Translations under genes and position numbers: made by a program
Notes under the pieces: generated by a model
The model's input: the letters and a program-made list of their open reading frames with translations, nothing else
What the model was told of the DNA's origin: nothing
The model's database searches: none
From: Nepenthes gracilis
Lineage: Eukaryota; Streptophyta; Magnoliopsida; Caryophyllales; Nepenthaceae
Direction of reading: 5' to 3'
NCBI GenBank assembly: GCA_033239525.1
Contig: BSYO01000026.1
Coordinates: 62,001 to 126,000 of the forward strand
DNA: 64,000 bases
Shown here: one piece after another, positions 1 through 11,999 of the stretch
Position numbering within the stretch: position 1 is the stretch's first letter
Layout of the letters: the number at the start of each line of letters is the position of its first letter

Positions 1-1612
1 CTCTAGGTCGACATGGGTCTCGGCCATGCGGTCGGTGAAGGCAGCTAGTTGGTGGATCCTCTCCTACAGTTGGGAGTAGAAAATCAATCAGTCGAAGTGA
101 TGAAGAAAATAAACAAAAGAAACAAGAAGGTACACAAGAAACCTCCTCAATGAGAGACGACTTCTCCGAGGGCGGGTGACTTGATGTGGGCTCTTCCAGT
201 GACAAGGCCTCAACTTCCAGAGGCATGAAAAGAGGAGCCTCCGTAGTCTTCACAATGTCCCCGGACTCCTCCAAAATCTATGGTGTAGGGAGCTCGAAGC
301 AAGGCTATTCGATGACCTCCTCAACACCCTCCTCAGCCGCTCTGACAATAGGCTCGACCTCCACCTCTCATTGGGTCTCAGGCTCCGAGGGCTCTACACA
401 AGATCCCTCAGCAACCTCAATAATCCTGGAATCCTTGACTGCCTCTGGAATTCCAGGCTCCAACGACATAAGGCATGACTTCTCAACAACCTCCTCGATC
501 CCAACGGTCATGTCAACCCCTGTCATTCTAGGTCTCCCCACCTCGTGGCCCTCGTCAGTCTCCCCATCGGGACATTAGCCATCCAGTCATCGCAAAGAGC
601 CTCCTCATCAATAGTAGTGGGAAGGCATAGAATGGGCTCCTTGTGCGGGGACACTGCAGTAATGGGAATGCCCTCTTGGTCACCCGTCGTTAACATGGGA
701 TGTCTCAAAGGCTCGCCACCCTCTGTCGACTTGGCAGCCCCAGATGCCTGACCCGATGTGGATGTGAAAGCAAAAGCCATCCTCCTCGAAAATCACCTGA
801 ACCAGTGTACTCACTCCAATGGAACCTCATCTTCCCCAGAGGAGAAAGAAGAATCAAAAGAAGTATGGTTAGAAGAGGAGCATTACTATTTGGTCGGCAG
901 GTTGAAAGGCTCTTGGATGACTAACACCCACTTCCTCTAGAGTGTAGCAAGCGGCGTGGGGACAGCACTAACTACCTCAGAGCCATGCTCCCACGTGGCA
1001 ATAGCAAAGGCTTCCGAGGTCAACCAATAGCCCCTTTCTCGCAGAGTGTTGGCATGCTCTTGAATGAGGTTCGTTAGTGGCTTCTCCTGGGCCGCCTCAT
1101 AGCGTTCTAGGGACCTAGTCAAACAAGGCCACACGTTCTTCCACATGTTGGAAGGGACTACAAATAAAAGTTTCAATCCTTCCAACTCTTCATCGAATCT
1201 GGTTTCACTCCCTTGAAGTAAAACCCAAATGAGGAGATAGCGAAATCTGGTCTATTATTTGAGTGAAGCAGAAAACTGCTCTCACCGACATGATGCTAAA
1301 CTGGCAGCCATGGCAATGAGAGAAGACGCACAAGAACACCAAGTACCAGAAGGTGTTAGACTAAATCCTCACCACTGAAACTCCCAAAGCTACCAAGATA
1401 GCATACACCTCTAGCAACATCGAGAAACAGAGTCCTCCCGACAAGTAGATCTCGTGCATAGTGATGAATCTCTCTGACAGATAGCAGGCCTTGCTGTCTT
1501 GACCTAGCTGCAGAAATGCCATATTCACCAGAATTTTGAATTGGGAAAACAGCGACTGGACATCTCCGGTGGTGAGGGCGGTTCGAATCGATTTGAGCTC
1601 ATGAAAAGCCAT
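1..1612 (-). pseudogene. antisense gene (aORF) copy 1 of element L, Transposase_28-like, cut by window edge
   Basis: Reading the minus strand from an ATG at 1612, the product begins MAFHELKSIRTALTTGDV, which resembles the start of the aORF in element B. A later piece (about 1185-937) contains an ERGYWLTSE stretch like one in the element A aORF. The reading frame is interrupted, so this is a relic. Near the left edge a GT-AG intron can be drawn from 142 down to 64 (79 bp). Its upstream exon ends in ...LIEE and its downstream exon starts ERIHQLAAF, both in phase 0. The downstream exon has the heptad-like look of a coiled coil. The family is known from plant gypsy elements (putative gypsy-type transposon domain); its function is unknown. 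Limits are uncertain because exon 2 runs out of the window. Confidence 0.6.
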
Positions 1613-1706
1613 AAGTAGTGAAGCAAGAAGAGAAAGTAGATAAGAAGTAGTTCACAACCATTCAAAAGTGAAAGGGAAATGCGGGAAATGGCAATGTGGC
1701 CCAAGG

Positions 1707-1714
1707 TTTAAATA
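1707..1714 (-). promoter_or_regulatory. TATA-like box upstream of aORF copy 1
   Basis: On the minus strand this reads GCCTATTTAAACC, about 100 bp before the ATG at 1612. Nearly the same string precedes the aORF of element A (26911-26917) and occurs twice in element C (61930-61937, 62901-62908). Its recurrence upstream of the same ORF suggests a real promoter for antisense transcription. This is inferred; no transcript is seen. Confidence 0.5.
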
Positions 1715-2083
1715 GGCAAAGCCCTAACCCCAAATGGCATCGTGTGAAGGAGTGCGAAAGTCGCCTGTCATAATGGCGATGACACGCGTCCCCTCATCAA
1801 GGTATTATGGCACGTCAATCAAACGACATCAATAATGACAGTGCAACGGCCCCTGATCTTAGTAGGCTTAAGGTGGATTCGACCAGCCCCATCCTAACCT
1901 AGAGTTTAGAATGAACGACCGTGGGTGTGGACTACCAGAAGAGCGGGCCACCGGGGGTCCACACCACCCTATTTAGCGATCGGTGAGATGCATAGTGTGA
2001 CACTCAAATATCCGAATCACATATAGTGTGCGACAACAACAAAAATGGTTTAGCATGTTTTATCATAAAATTTGGAGTATACA

Positions 2084-3104
2084 TCAGAAGGCAACTATCA
2101 GCCTCAAAGTACAAAAAGAAAGAAGATCCTGTCCACGCCCACGACCAGCCAAAACAACCACTCCAAGGTCTTCAACTACTCGATCTGCTTGGCATAGACC
2201 CCTAGCCCCTAGTGCAAATGGCCAGGGTTCGCCCCTAAGCCGGGCATTCTCACACTGACAGTCCATGAGTTCATGCCAAGTCCTCTAGAGCTCATCCTTA
2301 GCGAAGATATTTAATCTTGAGCCTGAGTGTGGGCCTCTAAAAACTGTCAATACCTTGTCCCAACACCCAAACTCCTCAATGGCCCTCCAAAGGTAGATGC
2401 ACGCCCCCTCGTGAAGGTCATGTCAGACTACTGGTGCCCCTTGAGCAAGGTTGGTGGTGAGGAAGCCCGTGAGCCAGAAGAGCTGCCCACTTCCAACGAG
2501 ACCTCCTCTGATCCTCCCTCTAGAGCTCCATAGGAGACCCACTCCTCGATACCACGAAGAATGCCAAGGTGCCCCTCAACTAGCACCGTTAGCAATGATG
2601 CATCTCTACTCCATGTGGCAGGAGGTCTCCAACATAGAAGTTGTTAGCCTTGCCCCCATCTATTTGGGGCCCACCAGTCCTTCAGTGACCTGAGACTCAC
2701 CCTGCTCAGTCGAAATTGTGTGCGAGGAAAGAAGGAAACCCAATCATCCTCCTAGCTAATCTGGAGGAGCACCTTTAAGGACCAGGCATCTAGGGTGAGC
2801 CTCTTGGCACAGAAGAAGACAAACATAGTAACCAAATGTTGAACGGTATTTGGGTACAGTCAAGCTGTAGGGATTCCCAGGGACACCAGAATTTGGTGCA
2901 GCAGCCTTTGAAGTGGAAGTCAGAGGCCAACATGTAGGTACTCCTCATAAATGGTAATGAACGTAGGAGGAGGAGAGTAAGCCACATCCCTAAAACCAGG
3001 AACTGCTAGCGAGATAAACCAAAGAGGTAGCCCTCACTAATTAAAAGCTCCACGTCCCTATCGGATAAGGTTGATTGAATGTCAGAGACGTCCTGAAAAG
3101 CCAT
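2084..3104 (-). pseudogene. antisense gene (aORF) copy 2 of element L, decayed
   Basis: A second aORF begins on the minus strand at an ATG at 3104 (MAFQDVSDIQSTLSDRDVE), matching the start of copy 1. Translating on around 2985-2800, with frame changes, gives PPTFITIYEEYLHVGL and then LYPNTVQHLVTMFVFF. These align with HITIYEAHLRSGL and LHANTIRYICTLYIFL of the element B aORF, so the Transposase_28-type core is present. Stops and shifts break the frame. The end near 2084 is set by a last stretch (ELMDCQCENARLRG) that looks like the coiled-coil tail. A weaker TATA-like string, TATTTAG on the minus strand, lies at 3194-3200. Confidence 0.5.
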
Positions 3105-4688
3105 TCGAGTGTTGTGCGAATCGGCAAAAAGTACAACAAATTGAAGTGAAGATGCTTTGAAAGCGGTGGAAGAAATGGCTTGGGGGTTAGCGCCTAAATA
3201 AGCGATGCCCCCACCAGGAATGGCATCGTTTAATGGAAGCAAATCGGCATGTCTCCCACAGTAGCAGCGACACATGGCTTCACCCAAGTAAGTTGCATCA
3301 CGCCTTTTCACAGGCACAATAATGGCACTTGACGCCTTGCTTTCCTGTGCAATTAATGTGTAGAAACAGTTGATTGAAGCGACAGTGGCACGGTGTAGTC
3401 GATGATCCCCTGACACACCATTTTCTAAGGCCAAAAATGTATGGCGCGCGGCCCTGGCAGGCTCGAGGCTGATTTGCTTGATAAGCCCCTCTTCCAAGCA
3501 CTCAAAGGGCTAGTTGAGAGGCCGATCACTAGAAGACCAAGTAATTGGCCGCCCAGACTGTCAGGTCAATGGACGCCAAACAGCTTACTACCTCATATGC
3601 GTATTTCAATCATCCAAAATCATGCGAAAGAGTCAGAAGACACAAGGCAAGAGATAGAGCAATGCTTGGAAGTTCCATTCATTAATTTATTTTATAAAGT
3701 ACAAGATTTATATTAGCGAATATACACAGTAAGAGAAATAAAGTAAAATATATGGAATGACGACCTAATGGCGTCCCCCTAGAAACCAGTTCTAGAATGA
3801 CAGACCTTGGGGACACAGCTGCCCTGGAAGTGCAGTGCAGCCCTGTTCCAGGGGACTATCTCCCAGTTGCCCATCCAAGTCAAAAACCGGGCAATGCAGG
3901 GGGTGAATGGAAAGCCATTCCCTTGTGAAGAGTGGAGCATGACAAAATGCACCAGTCCTATCCTGAGAAGCATCCAAGCCTACCAGTTATCTCCAAAGCA
4001 CACCAAGGGTCAAGCCACTTGACCAAAGGGGACATGGCATCACCCTCACCAGACAAAATGGCCAAGTCATTGCTCCCCTAGGTCTCCCTTGGAAGGGCCC
4101 TCCGTAGGCCAATTGGCAGAAGAAGAAGCCAGCCTAGGCCTCACTTAACACTGGCAAGGGAAGGGAAGTAATGATGGCCCTCTGATTGGATCACCCTTAT
4201 TATGACATCAAAGAAGTTAAGGGAGGAGCATCACGACAGACTTCAAGCACTTTTTTGAATCTCACAAAACTCCATCCGATCCTAGTCGGAGGCAACGAAA
4301 GACTTATGCTGGCTCTAAACTCCCACACTACTTAGCTGGGGTGAAGATGATCCATGCAGCAAAGTGTAAGGAGCCCCTCCATTTATAGCCGGGGAAAAAA
4401 AACAACAAGCCGCTAGTGAGCATTCACGTTTGCCAGAATCAACCGTCGAGAACCGACAATGAATCAAAGCCAAACCTCGAATCAATGCCAAGATCCTTCT
4501 AAATAGAGCAACAAATCCCTACATCCCTATACAAAAAGCTGCAAGGCACTTGGAAAAGGAGCATAGCCCTTGGGAATGGGTGACTGAGCATCTCAGGAAG
4601 GAATGTATGAATTGGCTTAGCTAGAGACGTCCTATCATTTAACATACTGGAAACTAGTGAGGCCTAGTCACCTAGCATAGAGGGTTAG
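3105..4688 (+). other. noncoding 3' region of element L with polypurine tract
   Basis: No supported gene lies between the aORF promoter side and the LTR. The last 14 bases (4675-4688, GCATAGAGGGTTAG) directly abut the LTR and resemble the polypurine tracts of elements B and C. They would be the plus-strand primer of reverse transcription. Confidence 0.55.
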
Positions 4689-5753
4689 TGATGGATCCAA
4701 CTATGTTATAGGCCAACCCAAGTCCGAGTTAGGTCTATCCGCGAAGCAAAACCTCATGAGGATCGAAGCCCAGAAGGCCCAAACGATGGGTCCAAATAAG
4801 GCAACACACGGTGGGCTGATAGAGATAAGGACCGACCAGGTCCAACAAGTAGCCCCCTGTAATATGACCAATCACGTTGGAGGAACCCTCCAACCTAGCG
4901 GCGATAGCCTAGCAAGCACAGAGGTCATCGATGCAGGCGCCCGCCATTGGAGGCCGTAATCAACTAGCAAAAAGGACGTTGCTGCGACTAGGCTGCTGCC
5001 ACTACTAGCATGACTCGACGAATCACCCGTCGAAATGGTCAGTCAAGTGCCAATAAGGACCATCCGTAGTCGCACCATCATTGCAAGGCAACAACTGACA
5101 CGTCGGCCATGACTATCGCTGGGACTGATTAGCAGATCCTAGCAAGACACCTTTCGTAAGTCTTAGCACCAACTCCATCACTACGAAGTATTATAAATGT
5201 CCTTTGCCATCACAGGAGAAAGAGAGACAAAAATCGACATACACGAGTTTAGAAAGAACCAAGCTCTCTTTCGATCTCACAACTTTTTCTCTTTCACTAG
5301 CTCTCAAAGTTGTTCCTTGTTGAGCATACCATCAAAGCTTAACCCTCCGTCAACTCTCAAAGATGCTCCCCGTCGGGTGCACAACTAGAGCTTAGCCCTT
5401 TGCCGGCTTTTAAAGCTACTTCCCGTCGGGCGCACCACCGGAGCTTAGTCCTCTGTCAGCTTTCAAAGCCGTTTCTCGTCGAGTGCATTCTTAGAGCCGA
5501 ATCTTCCACAAAACGCACTTTTCTCCACATAAGTGTATTCATGTATTTTCTTATATCATCGTATTTTTTCATTTATTGAAAAAATTGTCTAGCTTGAGTA
5601 TCAGAGAATAAACCGGAAAGTGAGTTCAGTTAATTCTTTGGCCTCTTATTCATTATTTGTAATATATAGAACCCGGGTTAATAGAAACGGATACGGACTA
5701 GCTTGAGTTCGACCTGATGTGAAAGTCCCAATGGCTCCCTGATCCTTACAACA
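4689..5753 (+). mobile_element. 3' LTR of element L (1065 bp)
   Basis: It starts TGATGGATCCAAC after the polypurine tract and ends CTTACAACA, giving TG...CA termini. The start matches the LTR of element A (TGATGGATCCAGC at 17310). Internal similarity includes a GCAAGGC(A/G)ACAA(C/T)TGACAC stretch. The 3' end shares GGCTCCCT with the solo LTR at 44696. A TATA box (TATAAA, 5192-5197) lies in the middle, as expected for the U3/R boundary. Confidence 0.75.
5192..5197 (+). promoter_or_regulatory. TATA box of the element L LTR
   Basis: TATAAA in the context AGTATTATAAATGTCC, about 500 bp into the LTR. This is the position where retrotransposon transcription usually starts. Core promoter by position and sequence only. 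Confidence 0.45.
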
Positions 5754-6487
5754 ATTTGAATCCAAAGATACATCATATTTATGTATTATATATATTAATA
5801 AATATGTTAAATGTATTAAATTATGTATATTATATTAAATATATATTAAAATATGTATATTATGTGATAAAATTATATATAATATTAAATAAAAAAGTGA
5901 GTTAAAATAAAATTTTGAATTAAAATTACTACAAATTCTTGAATAAGGATAAAAAAGTCATTACTATAAATTTTTACCTTATTCTTTATACTATCACTAC
6001 ATACCAAATAATTAAATACTAATTTTTAACCTATTCTATTTTTATAACTAAATATGAAAATAAAAATTTTTAACTTTATTCTCATCTTATTCTATTCCAT
6101 GGGAATAACTGTTCTATTTTTACCCTATTCCATTCTAATAATTAAACATGTCATTAGAGCTTCATCGGAATCAATAATCATTATTAATAATTTACTCAAT
6201 TTTTATATTTACATATTATATTTTAAATTAATACTTAGATCTCATGTATCTTAATTTTAATAAAAAATTCATCCTCAAAATTTACGTATCTTAATAAAAA
6301 ATAAATTTAGATATTTTTTTCTGATCTTATTTTCACATTCCCACATAATTTCTTTAAAAGAATAATTTTTCTAGAATACTTTGACCATATAATATCTCTC
6401 ATGTGGTGCATTTGATCTCGCCACCCTAAAATTATAATCAATTTTTTAAATATATGTTAAGGCCACATTAATTCTTAAGGGCTTATG
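5754..6487. other. AT-rich intergenic sequence
   Basis: Strongly AT-rich, with many ATATTA-type runs around 5770-5900. I see no gene, RNA or recognisable repeat family here. Confidence 0.5.
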
Positions 6488-6835
6488 CTAGATGATATGC
6501 AAAGGGTTATAAAAGTGCATGCAAAGTATAGATAAGTAAAATATATGGTGAACATCTATCAAATTAGAATGTAAGTTTAATATATATGCCATTTCTCCAA
6601 TTATTTTCAAAATTTGAAATGGCTCAATAAATTCTAGTTTTAGTTTTTTTTCTATTCCAAATCTTGAAACTTCTTTAGATGAAAAAATATCATTAAGAAC
6701 ATACGATCCCCCAACTTTAACAATCAGCTTGGACCCTCTATGTTTCATATAGTTATTTTGTTGGTTTTCAGCAATTTAAACCAAGTCTTTGATCAATTGA
6801 ATTTTCTTTGTTGTCTCCTGAATCATTTATAATCT
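6488..6835 (-). pseudogene. chromovirus-type gypsy integrase C-terminal fragment
   Basis: The minus strand encodes IQETTKKIQLIKDLV, then KLIVKVGGSYVL, FIEPFQILKIIGEMAYILNL and VHHIFYLSILCMHF. This order matches the conserved end of plant chromovirus polyproteins: a Q-K-Y-D/R region, then a VGD-V-LK stretch, GPFEIL, GEVAYRLALP and VHNVFHVSMLRKY. At least one stop lies inside, and no other integrase part is attached. It is a different lineage from the Tat elements and much older by appearance. It may belong with the RT/RNase H remnant at 10940-11690, also on the minus strand and in the right order. Confidence 0.7.
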
Positions 6836-6849
6836 TAAAAGCCTTTGTG

Positions 6850-7205
6850 ACGCAAGAAAGGGGGAAAATAGGGAAGGAAATGAGAAAAAAATTGAGAGAA
6901 AGGGAATCAACAGGTGGAGGAGTAAAGTGAAGAAAAGTAGAGATAATAGAAATAAGAGAATTATAATCATTTAAATTTTATTCAATTCATCAATAATATT
7001 TTTAATATTAGAATTAGAATTCTTATATAAAAAAATTTTACTAGTAGGTTAATTAGGAAGCAAAATAATTTTCTAACTAATTAGAAAATAATATGACACA
7101 ATTTTTTAAAATAAAATAAAATCCTATCAAATAAAATATCTCAAATAAAATCAAAATTAAATAAAATATATTTACTTCTAATCAAATAAAATTAAATTTT
7201 TTCTT
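6850..7205 (+). repeat. direct repeat, copy 1 (flanks acidic ORF)
   Basis: A purine-rich start (GAAAGGGGGAAAATAGGGAA) passes into AT-rich sequence with TTATTCAATTCATCAATAAT and ACACAATTTTTTAAAATAAA. The same order of segments recurs at 8456-8815 with moderate divergence. The pair lies about 1.6 kb apart in the same orientation and brackets the acidic ORF. Confidence 0.65.
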
Positions 7206-7503
7206 ATTTAGAATATCTATTATATCCGTATAAATTCTTTTCGAATGGCTAGGACTCAACCCCTCTGAGTGAAACTTCTGTAGTCAATCTCCTAGCCACA
7301 AATTGAGTGATTGTACTATCTTCCATTGATATTTGAAAACGCATATTACTAACTGAGATAAGAAAAAAATAATCTAAGCCGCTTATATAATGTGGCCTTG
7401 AAGGATAATACTTTTCTGTCCACTCTCCTTTTTTTATGAATAGCCTAGGCGTCTCTTTTTTTTTTTTTTTTAATACACACACGCATGTGCACCCACTAAC
7501 ACC

Positions 7504-7737
7504 TTGCAAAACCCATACAGAGCCTCTTGCCTACACATGCACATTCCCACGGCCTGCACTCTCTCTCTTTCTCTTTCATTCTTACATACACACCCACAAG
7601 ACATAGAGGATGATGATAGTGACGACGAAGACGAAGATAAAGATGGAGAGAATGAAGATGCAAGTGAAAAAGGAGATGAAGAGGACGAAGATGATGAAGA
7701 TGAGGATGAAGATGAATCGGCACAACCCGATTCGTGA
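7504..7737 (+). CDS. acidic Asp/Glu-rich ORF, unknown, possible gene fragment or exon
   Basis: The ORF is 77 codons; the last ~47 residues are nearly all Asp and Glu (for example EDEDKDGENED and DEEDEDDEDEDED) and end ...ESAQPDS before a TGA. The first ~30 residues come from a CT-rich stretch followed by CACCCACAAG at about 7588-7597. That looks like a splice acceptor, so the real coding part may begin at ~7598. Acidic tails like this occur in many nuclear and chaperone proteins, and I cannot name the parent. It could equally be low-complexity DNA that happens to be open. Its position between two direct repeats suggests a captured piece, but that is a guess. Confidence 0.3.
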   Translation: MQNPYRASCLHMHIPTACTLSLSLSFLHTHPQDIEDDDSDDEDEDKDGENEDASEKGDEEDEDDEDEDEDESAQPDS

Positions 7738-8455
7738 CTTTCTCTCTATTTGAGATTTTATTCAATATTTTTTCTCTCTCTGAAGAAAGGTTAGCGTGGA
7801 GGTGAGGGCTTGGGTTGAGCTCTAGCTTAGGCATCCAGGTTAGGGTTTGATGTAATTAATGGTGGTGGAACTTGGGTGCTAGGCTTTCAAGTGAGTAGTT
7901 GATTAGGGTTTTGGGTGAGTGGCCGATTATGGTTTTCGGGTGGTTTGGACGTGATTTGGATTGGCAGCGATGGGAGAGGGTGCAAAGGTAGTGGCTGGAA
8001 GTGGCATGGAGGATAGTTCCGGTGAGTGGAAGGGGTGGATGAAGTTGTATAGTGACTTTAGTGAGTTTGGCCATCTCTTTGTGTCTCCTTCCTCCAAATG
8101 TTGCTGCTCTGTCAGTTGTTGCTGGTGCTTTATCTAAAATCTTTGTCATTTTGATTATAATTTTTCATATTGTTTTTTACAAAGATAGTTCTCTTATTTT
8201 TTCTCTTTTAAAAAATACTTTTTTCTATAATATAAATATGAGGTAAAATTGGATGAGATTTTACTTGTTAGAAGATGGGTTAAATTGCCTCCTAAAGTGT
8301 GGAGGTGGGCAATTGTAGGGGCTAAACTGTTGTAGAAGTTGGTAATGGGGTTGAAGGCCATGGACCAGAGGAGTTGGTGATGACAATAATAGTATTGGTT
8401 GCATGAAAAGATAGTGTAGAAAAATAGATGATTAGTTTCTAATATCAAAATTGAT

Positions 8456-8815
8456 ACGAAAAAGAAAAAAAGTAAGGGAAGGAAAGGAGAAAAAATTGAA
8501 AGAAAGAAAAGAAACAAGAGGGGTAGATAGAAGAGAAGTGGAGATAAATAGAGAAAAGAGAATTCATATCATTTAAAATTTATTCAACTTATCAATAATA
8601 TTTTTAAAATTAAAGTTAAGATCCTTATATAAAAAAACTTTATTATTAGGTTAATTGAAAAAGAAAATAATCTTTTAATTAATGAGAAAGTAATACGACA
8701 TAATTTTTTAAAATAAAATAAATATTATCAAATAAAATCTCTTAGATAAAATCAAAATCAAATAAAATATAATCATTTTTAATAAAATAAAATCAAATCT
8801 CTTATAATTTAAAAT
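8456..8815 (+). repeat. direct repeat, copy 2 (flanks acidic ORF)
   Basis: Matches 6850-7205 segment by segment: a purine-rich start (GAAAAAAAGTAAGGGAAGGA), then TTATTCAACTTATCAATAAT, then GACATAATTTTTTAAAATAA. Divergence by eye is well above that of a recent duplication. Confidence 0.65.
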
Positions 8816-10939
8816 ATTTATGATATTTGCATTACTTTGGTCTCCGATTTTTTCTCAATTTATTGAGAAATGACATCTCCTCCTATGAAGCGCCTCAAAA
8901 GATGTTACACTAATGTTTGCATGGTAACTATTTTTGTATATAAACTCAACTAACAACAAATGATTATTTCAATTTTCTTTTATTTTCAACACCAAAACTA
9001 TTAATATATTCTCCAAAATATAAATAATTACTTTTATTATTTGTCCGTTTGAGAGTGAAACACCAGGCTAAACTTCAACTTTTTGCCATCTCTAGGAGCA
9101 ACTCTCCTAAAATTTGAGTACAAATCTTGATTTTCATCTAACACAATTAAAACTATTAATTAATCTATGGTATTCATATTGTATCATGATTCCTATATAT
9201 TCTTGGCAATCACATCAAAAAATATATAGTTATACATTCCTATTTTATGCTCAAAACATGAAAATATTCGGTGAATTTTTATAACTGGCTTTCATTTATT
9301 GGCAAATTATATATCTTCCTAGAAAAGCCATACTTTTCCTCTTCATATTCTTCCTAAATGTATGCCATCATTTCACCTCATGGGTTCCCTCCAACTCCAC
9401 CAGCTCATGTCAACCTGATATTATGGAATGGTAAATGGATCAATTGGTCTATAATTTCAGCCATCATTGCCATCAGCACAAGGTAATCAATTTTCCTATT
9501 AGATCCTCCATTGCCTTTCTCTCCTGACATTTTTACCTATCAAATCACATATCATAAAGTGTGCTCTCCTTTTAATTATTTATAAAATCTCTTTTTTAAT
9601 TTGTTCGGATACTAACTCTATTATGACCTTGAGTCAAATACAAAAAATAAATAGTACGTTAAATCCAAAATTGGGATCACGATGTCGAACAAAATTTTAT
9701 CAAAAATTATGCAAAAAGTATAAAATAAACTAATCATCCTAGGACACAGTTAAATTAGTTTTAATTTGACCCCATCTGCACAAACCTACTCAACCACAAC
9801 AATATAACAACTATCTCACAAACATACTACCATCAACATCAATACAAGAAACTAAAGCAACGTATTGACCCAGGGTCATGCTGCAACCATTTATAAATGT
9901 CCAAAAATAATTAATTACACATCCTGTTGTTTTCCAACTACATACTCAATTACATCATAAAGCATATAATCCTATGATTCTCCATGCTACCTCCGTTAGT
10001 CCAAAAATCTCATGAAAATCAAATCTACTAGTTTAAAAGGATGACAAAATAAGACGAGAAAAAAACTAAGTAAAGACAATCTAACAGATATGAACATGAT
10101 GAATATATTATAAAGAAACTATGAGTAAATGAACAAATGAACTAAAAATTAAGATACACCTCCTGACAAAGTAAGATCTATTAAAGTTAGTTTGCACTCT
10201 ATTTTTGCATACTAAAGCTATATACTATTTAAAACTATAGATGAGTTATCTATAAAATACCTTATAGATTAAAAATTTTTCATTATTAATGCTCGTGGGT
10301 AAATCATTTATGATTTTATCTTAATATATTATAACATGTCATAATATAACTATTTTTTGTTAATTTCTTACGATTGTTCATTTTGAAAAAAAAATTGAAA
10401 AATCTCAACAAAATAACAATGGATGCAAAAAAAAATTTCATAAACTTAGATGTAGATATTTAACATGGTTTTTACAAAATACCCTTCTGCCTTTCTCTCT
10501 TTACCTCTTCTTCTCCTTTCTCTTGTATACAGAAACTTGGAAAAATGGGTTGAAAATTAGTAGGAATATCTTAAATATTAGATTGGCAAACATGTGACAT
10601 CTATGTATATATTAGGCATGATGCTTATTTCATGCTTGCACCCAATCACTCATTAGGTATGCATTAAGCGTAGAGAAATTGGAATAAACATGCTCATGCA
10701 AGGCTCATGTGCCCCTCAAGCATCTGTTGAACTCTTACTACTATAGTTTAATACTTAATTTCTCACATCAATTGACGATTAACCTTAATAATTTACCAAA
10801 TTAATTTAATTAAAATATTCTTATTTAAATTTAGTGCTTAGATCTCACACAATAGACCATCTATCATATCTATCTCATATTCAATTCCTTCTCAAAAAAT
10901 AAATATTTTAAACTTTTATAATTAAAATATGCTATAAAC
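8816..10939. other. AT-rich intergenic DNA, no supported gene
   Basis: No convincing ORF. A ~125-bp open stretch at 9361-9486 ends in AAG|GTAATC and could be an exon with a splice donor, but I do not recognise its product. Around 10440-10860 there is a pyrimidine-rich block followed by ATTAGGCATG-type motifs, similar in style to the sequence at 29040-29450. Confidence 0.4.
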
Positions 10940-11690
10940 TTCATACCATACAAATAGTGCATCCATATCTTCACAGTAAAAGTGGTAGCTATTAGCTCCA
11001 AATCATGGTTATGCTAGTTTTGTTCATAAGTTTTAAGCTGCCTTGCCCTTTAAGTGATAATTTACCCATACTATACTGACATGCAACCTAAATCTCTCTT
11101 AAAATAATATAATAAACCATAAATCTTCTTATTCTTTCAAAATGGGTAAATCAAGGCACCAGTCAAACAATCCTTCAATTCTTGAAAACATCTTAATTAT
11201 CAACCCAAAAAAGCCACTTTCTTTTGTATTAAGTGTGTCATCAGTGCCACAATTCTCAAAAAGTTCTCAGCAAATCACCTATAGTACTCAACTAACCCAA
11301 TAAAACTTTATACCTTAGTTAAACTTACCGACCAACCTTAACTTGTGACTATTTCAATCTTTCAATCTTCATCCGATCTATCAAAACACCTTCTTTGGAA
11401 ATAGTATGATCCAAGAAAGCCATTGACTCAAGTCCTACTCACATTTCAACTTTTCATACAACAATCATTCTCTAAGTTTCTACAACATAATCCATAAATG
11501 AATTTTATATTCTTTATAGTTTCTTCAAAATCTGAGAATGTCATTGATGTATATAACCATAAATTGATCCAAATAAGATTAAAATATTTAATTCATCAAG
11601 TCCATGAAAATAACAACAGCGTAAATTAATTCAAATAGTATCACTAAAAACTCATGATAACCATACTTTATTTGAAAATTCGTATTCGAT
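10940..11690 (-). pseudogene. decayed chromovirus-type gypsy RT and RNase H
   Basis: Translating the minus strand from ~11690 gives YGYHEFLVILF, FMDLMN and LDQFMVIYINDIL. These correspond to RT motifs YG-YEFLVMPFGL, F-DLMN and Y/F-x-DD-I-L; the usual second catalytic Asp region reads IND. Further on, SFIGLVEYYR corresponds to the RSFLGLAGYYR connection motif. The RNase H part at ~11060-10940 is recognisable only at the DNA level. Many stops and substitutions make this a dead, old copy. It is in the right order and orientation to be part of the same element as the integrase tail at 6488-6835, now spread over ~5 kb. Confidence 0.65.
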
Positions 11691-11999
11691 ATATATTCTG
11701 TTGAGAATTAAATTCGGTCAACTACCCCAACCCAGTTCACACATGTTAAACTCCAAGACATCTCATCAACATATAAATAAAATCTCAAAAATTAAAATAT
11801 TAAACAAAGCACAAAACAGCATTACAAATTCCAAGATAAAATGTCCGTAATACCCTCAAAGCCCATGGGATGCAGCCATAAAATAAAATCTCCAACAGAC
11901 TAGTCTAGAAAAGCAAATAACTCAATGAATGAATTCAAATTACCCTAAACTCCAAGATCTTTTCTCCCTAATAGCTCTGCAGCAAAAGTATAATTCAAG
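11691..11999. other. AT-rich sequence next to gypsy remnant
   Basis: Probably the 5' leader side of the old minus-strand gypsy copy. No ORF or terminal repeat can be supported. Confidence 0.3.

Larger units (their letters stand above)
1..5753 (+). mobile_element. Tat-lineage Ty3/gypsy element L, 3' part only
   Basis: This is the 3' end of a plus-strand LTR retrotransposon whose gag-pol part lies left of the window. In order it shows antisense-gene sequence on the minus strand, a polypurine tract and a 3' LTR. The lineage call rests on the Transposase_28-type antisense gene and on an LTR resembling that of element A. The 5-bp sequence after the LTR (ATTTG, 5754-5758) should be the target-site duplication, but its partner is outside the window. 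Confidence 0.75.

Noticed and set aside
523..924. Overlapping short ORFs on both strands in element L
   Set aside because: They belong to the decayed linker part of the antisense gene. None is better supported than the aORF reading.
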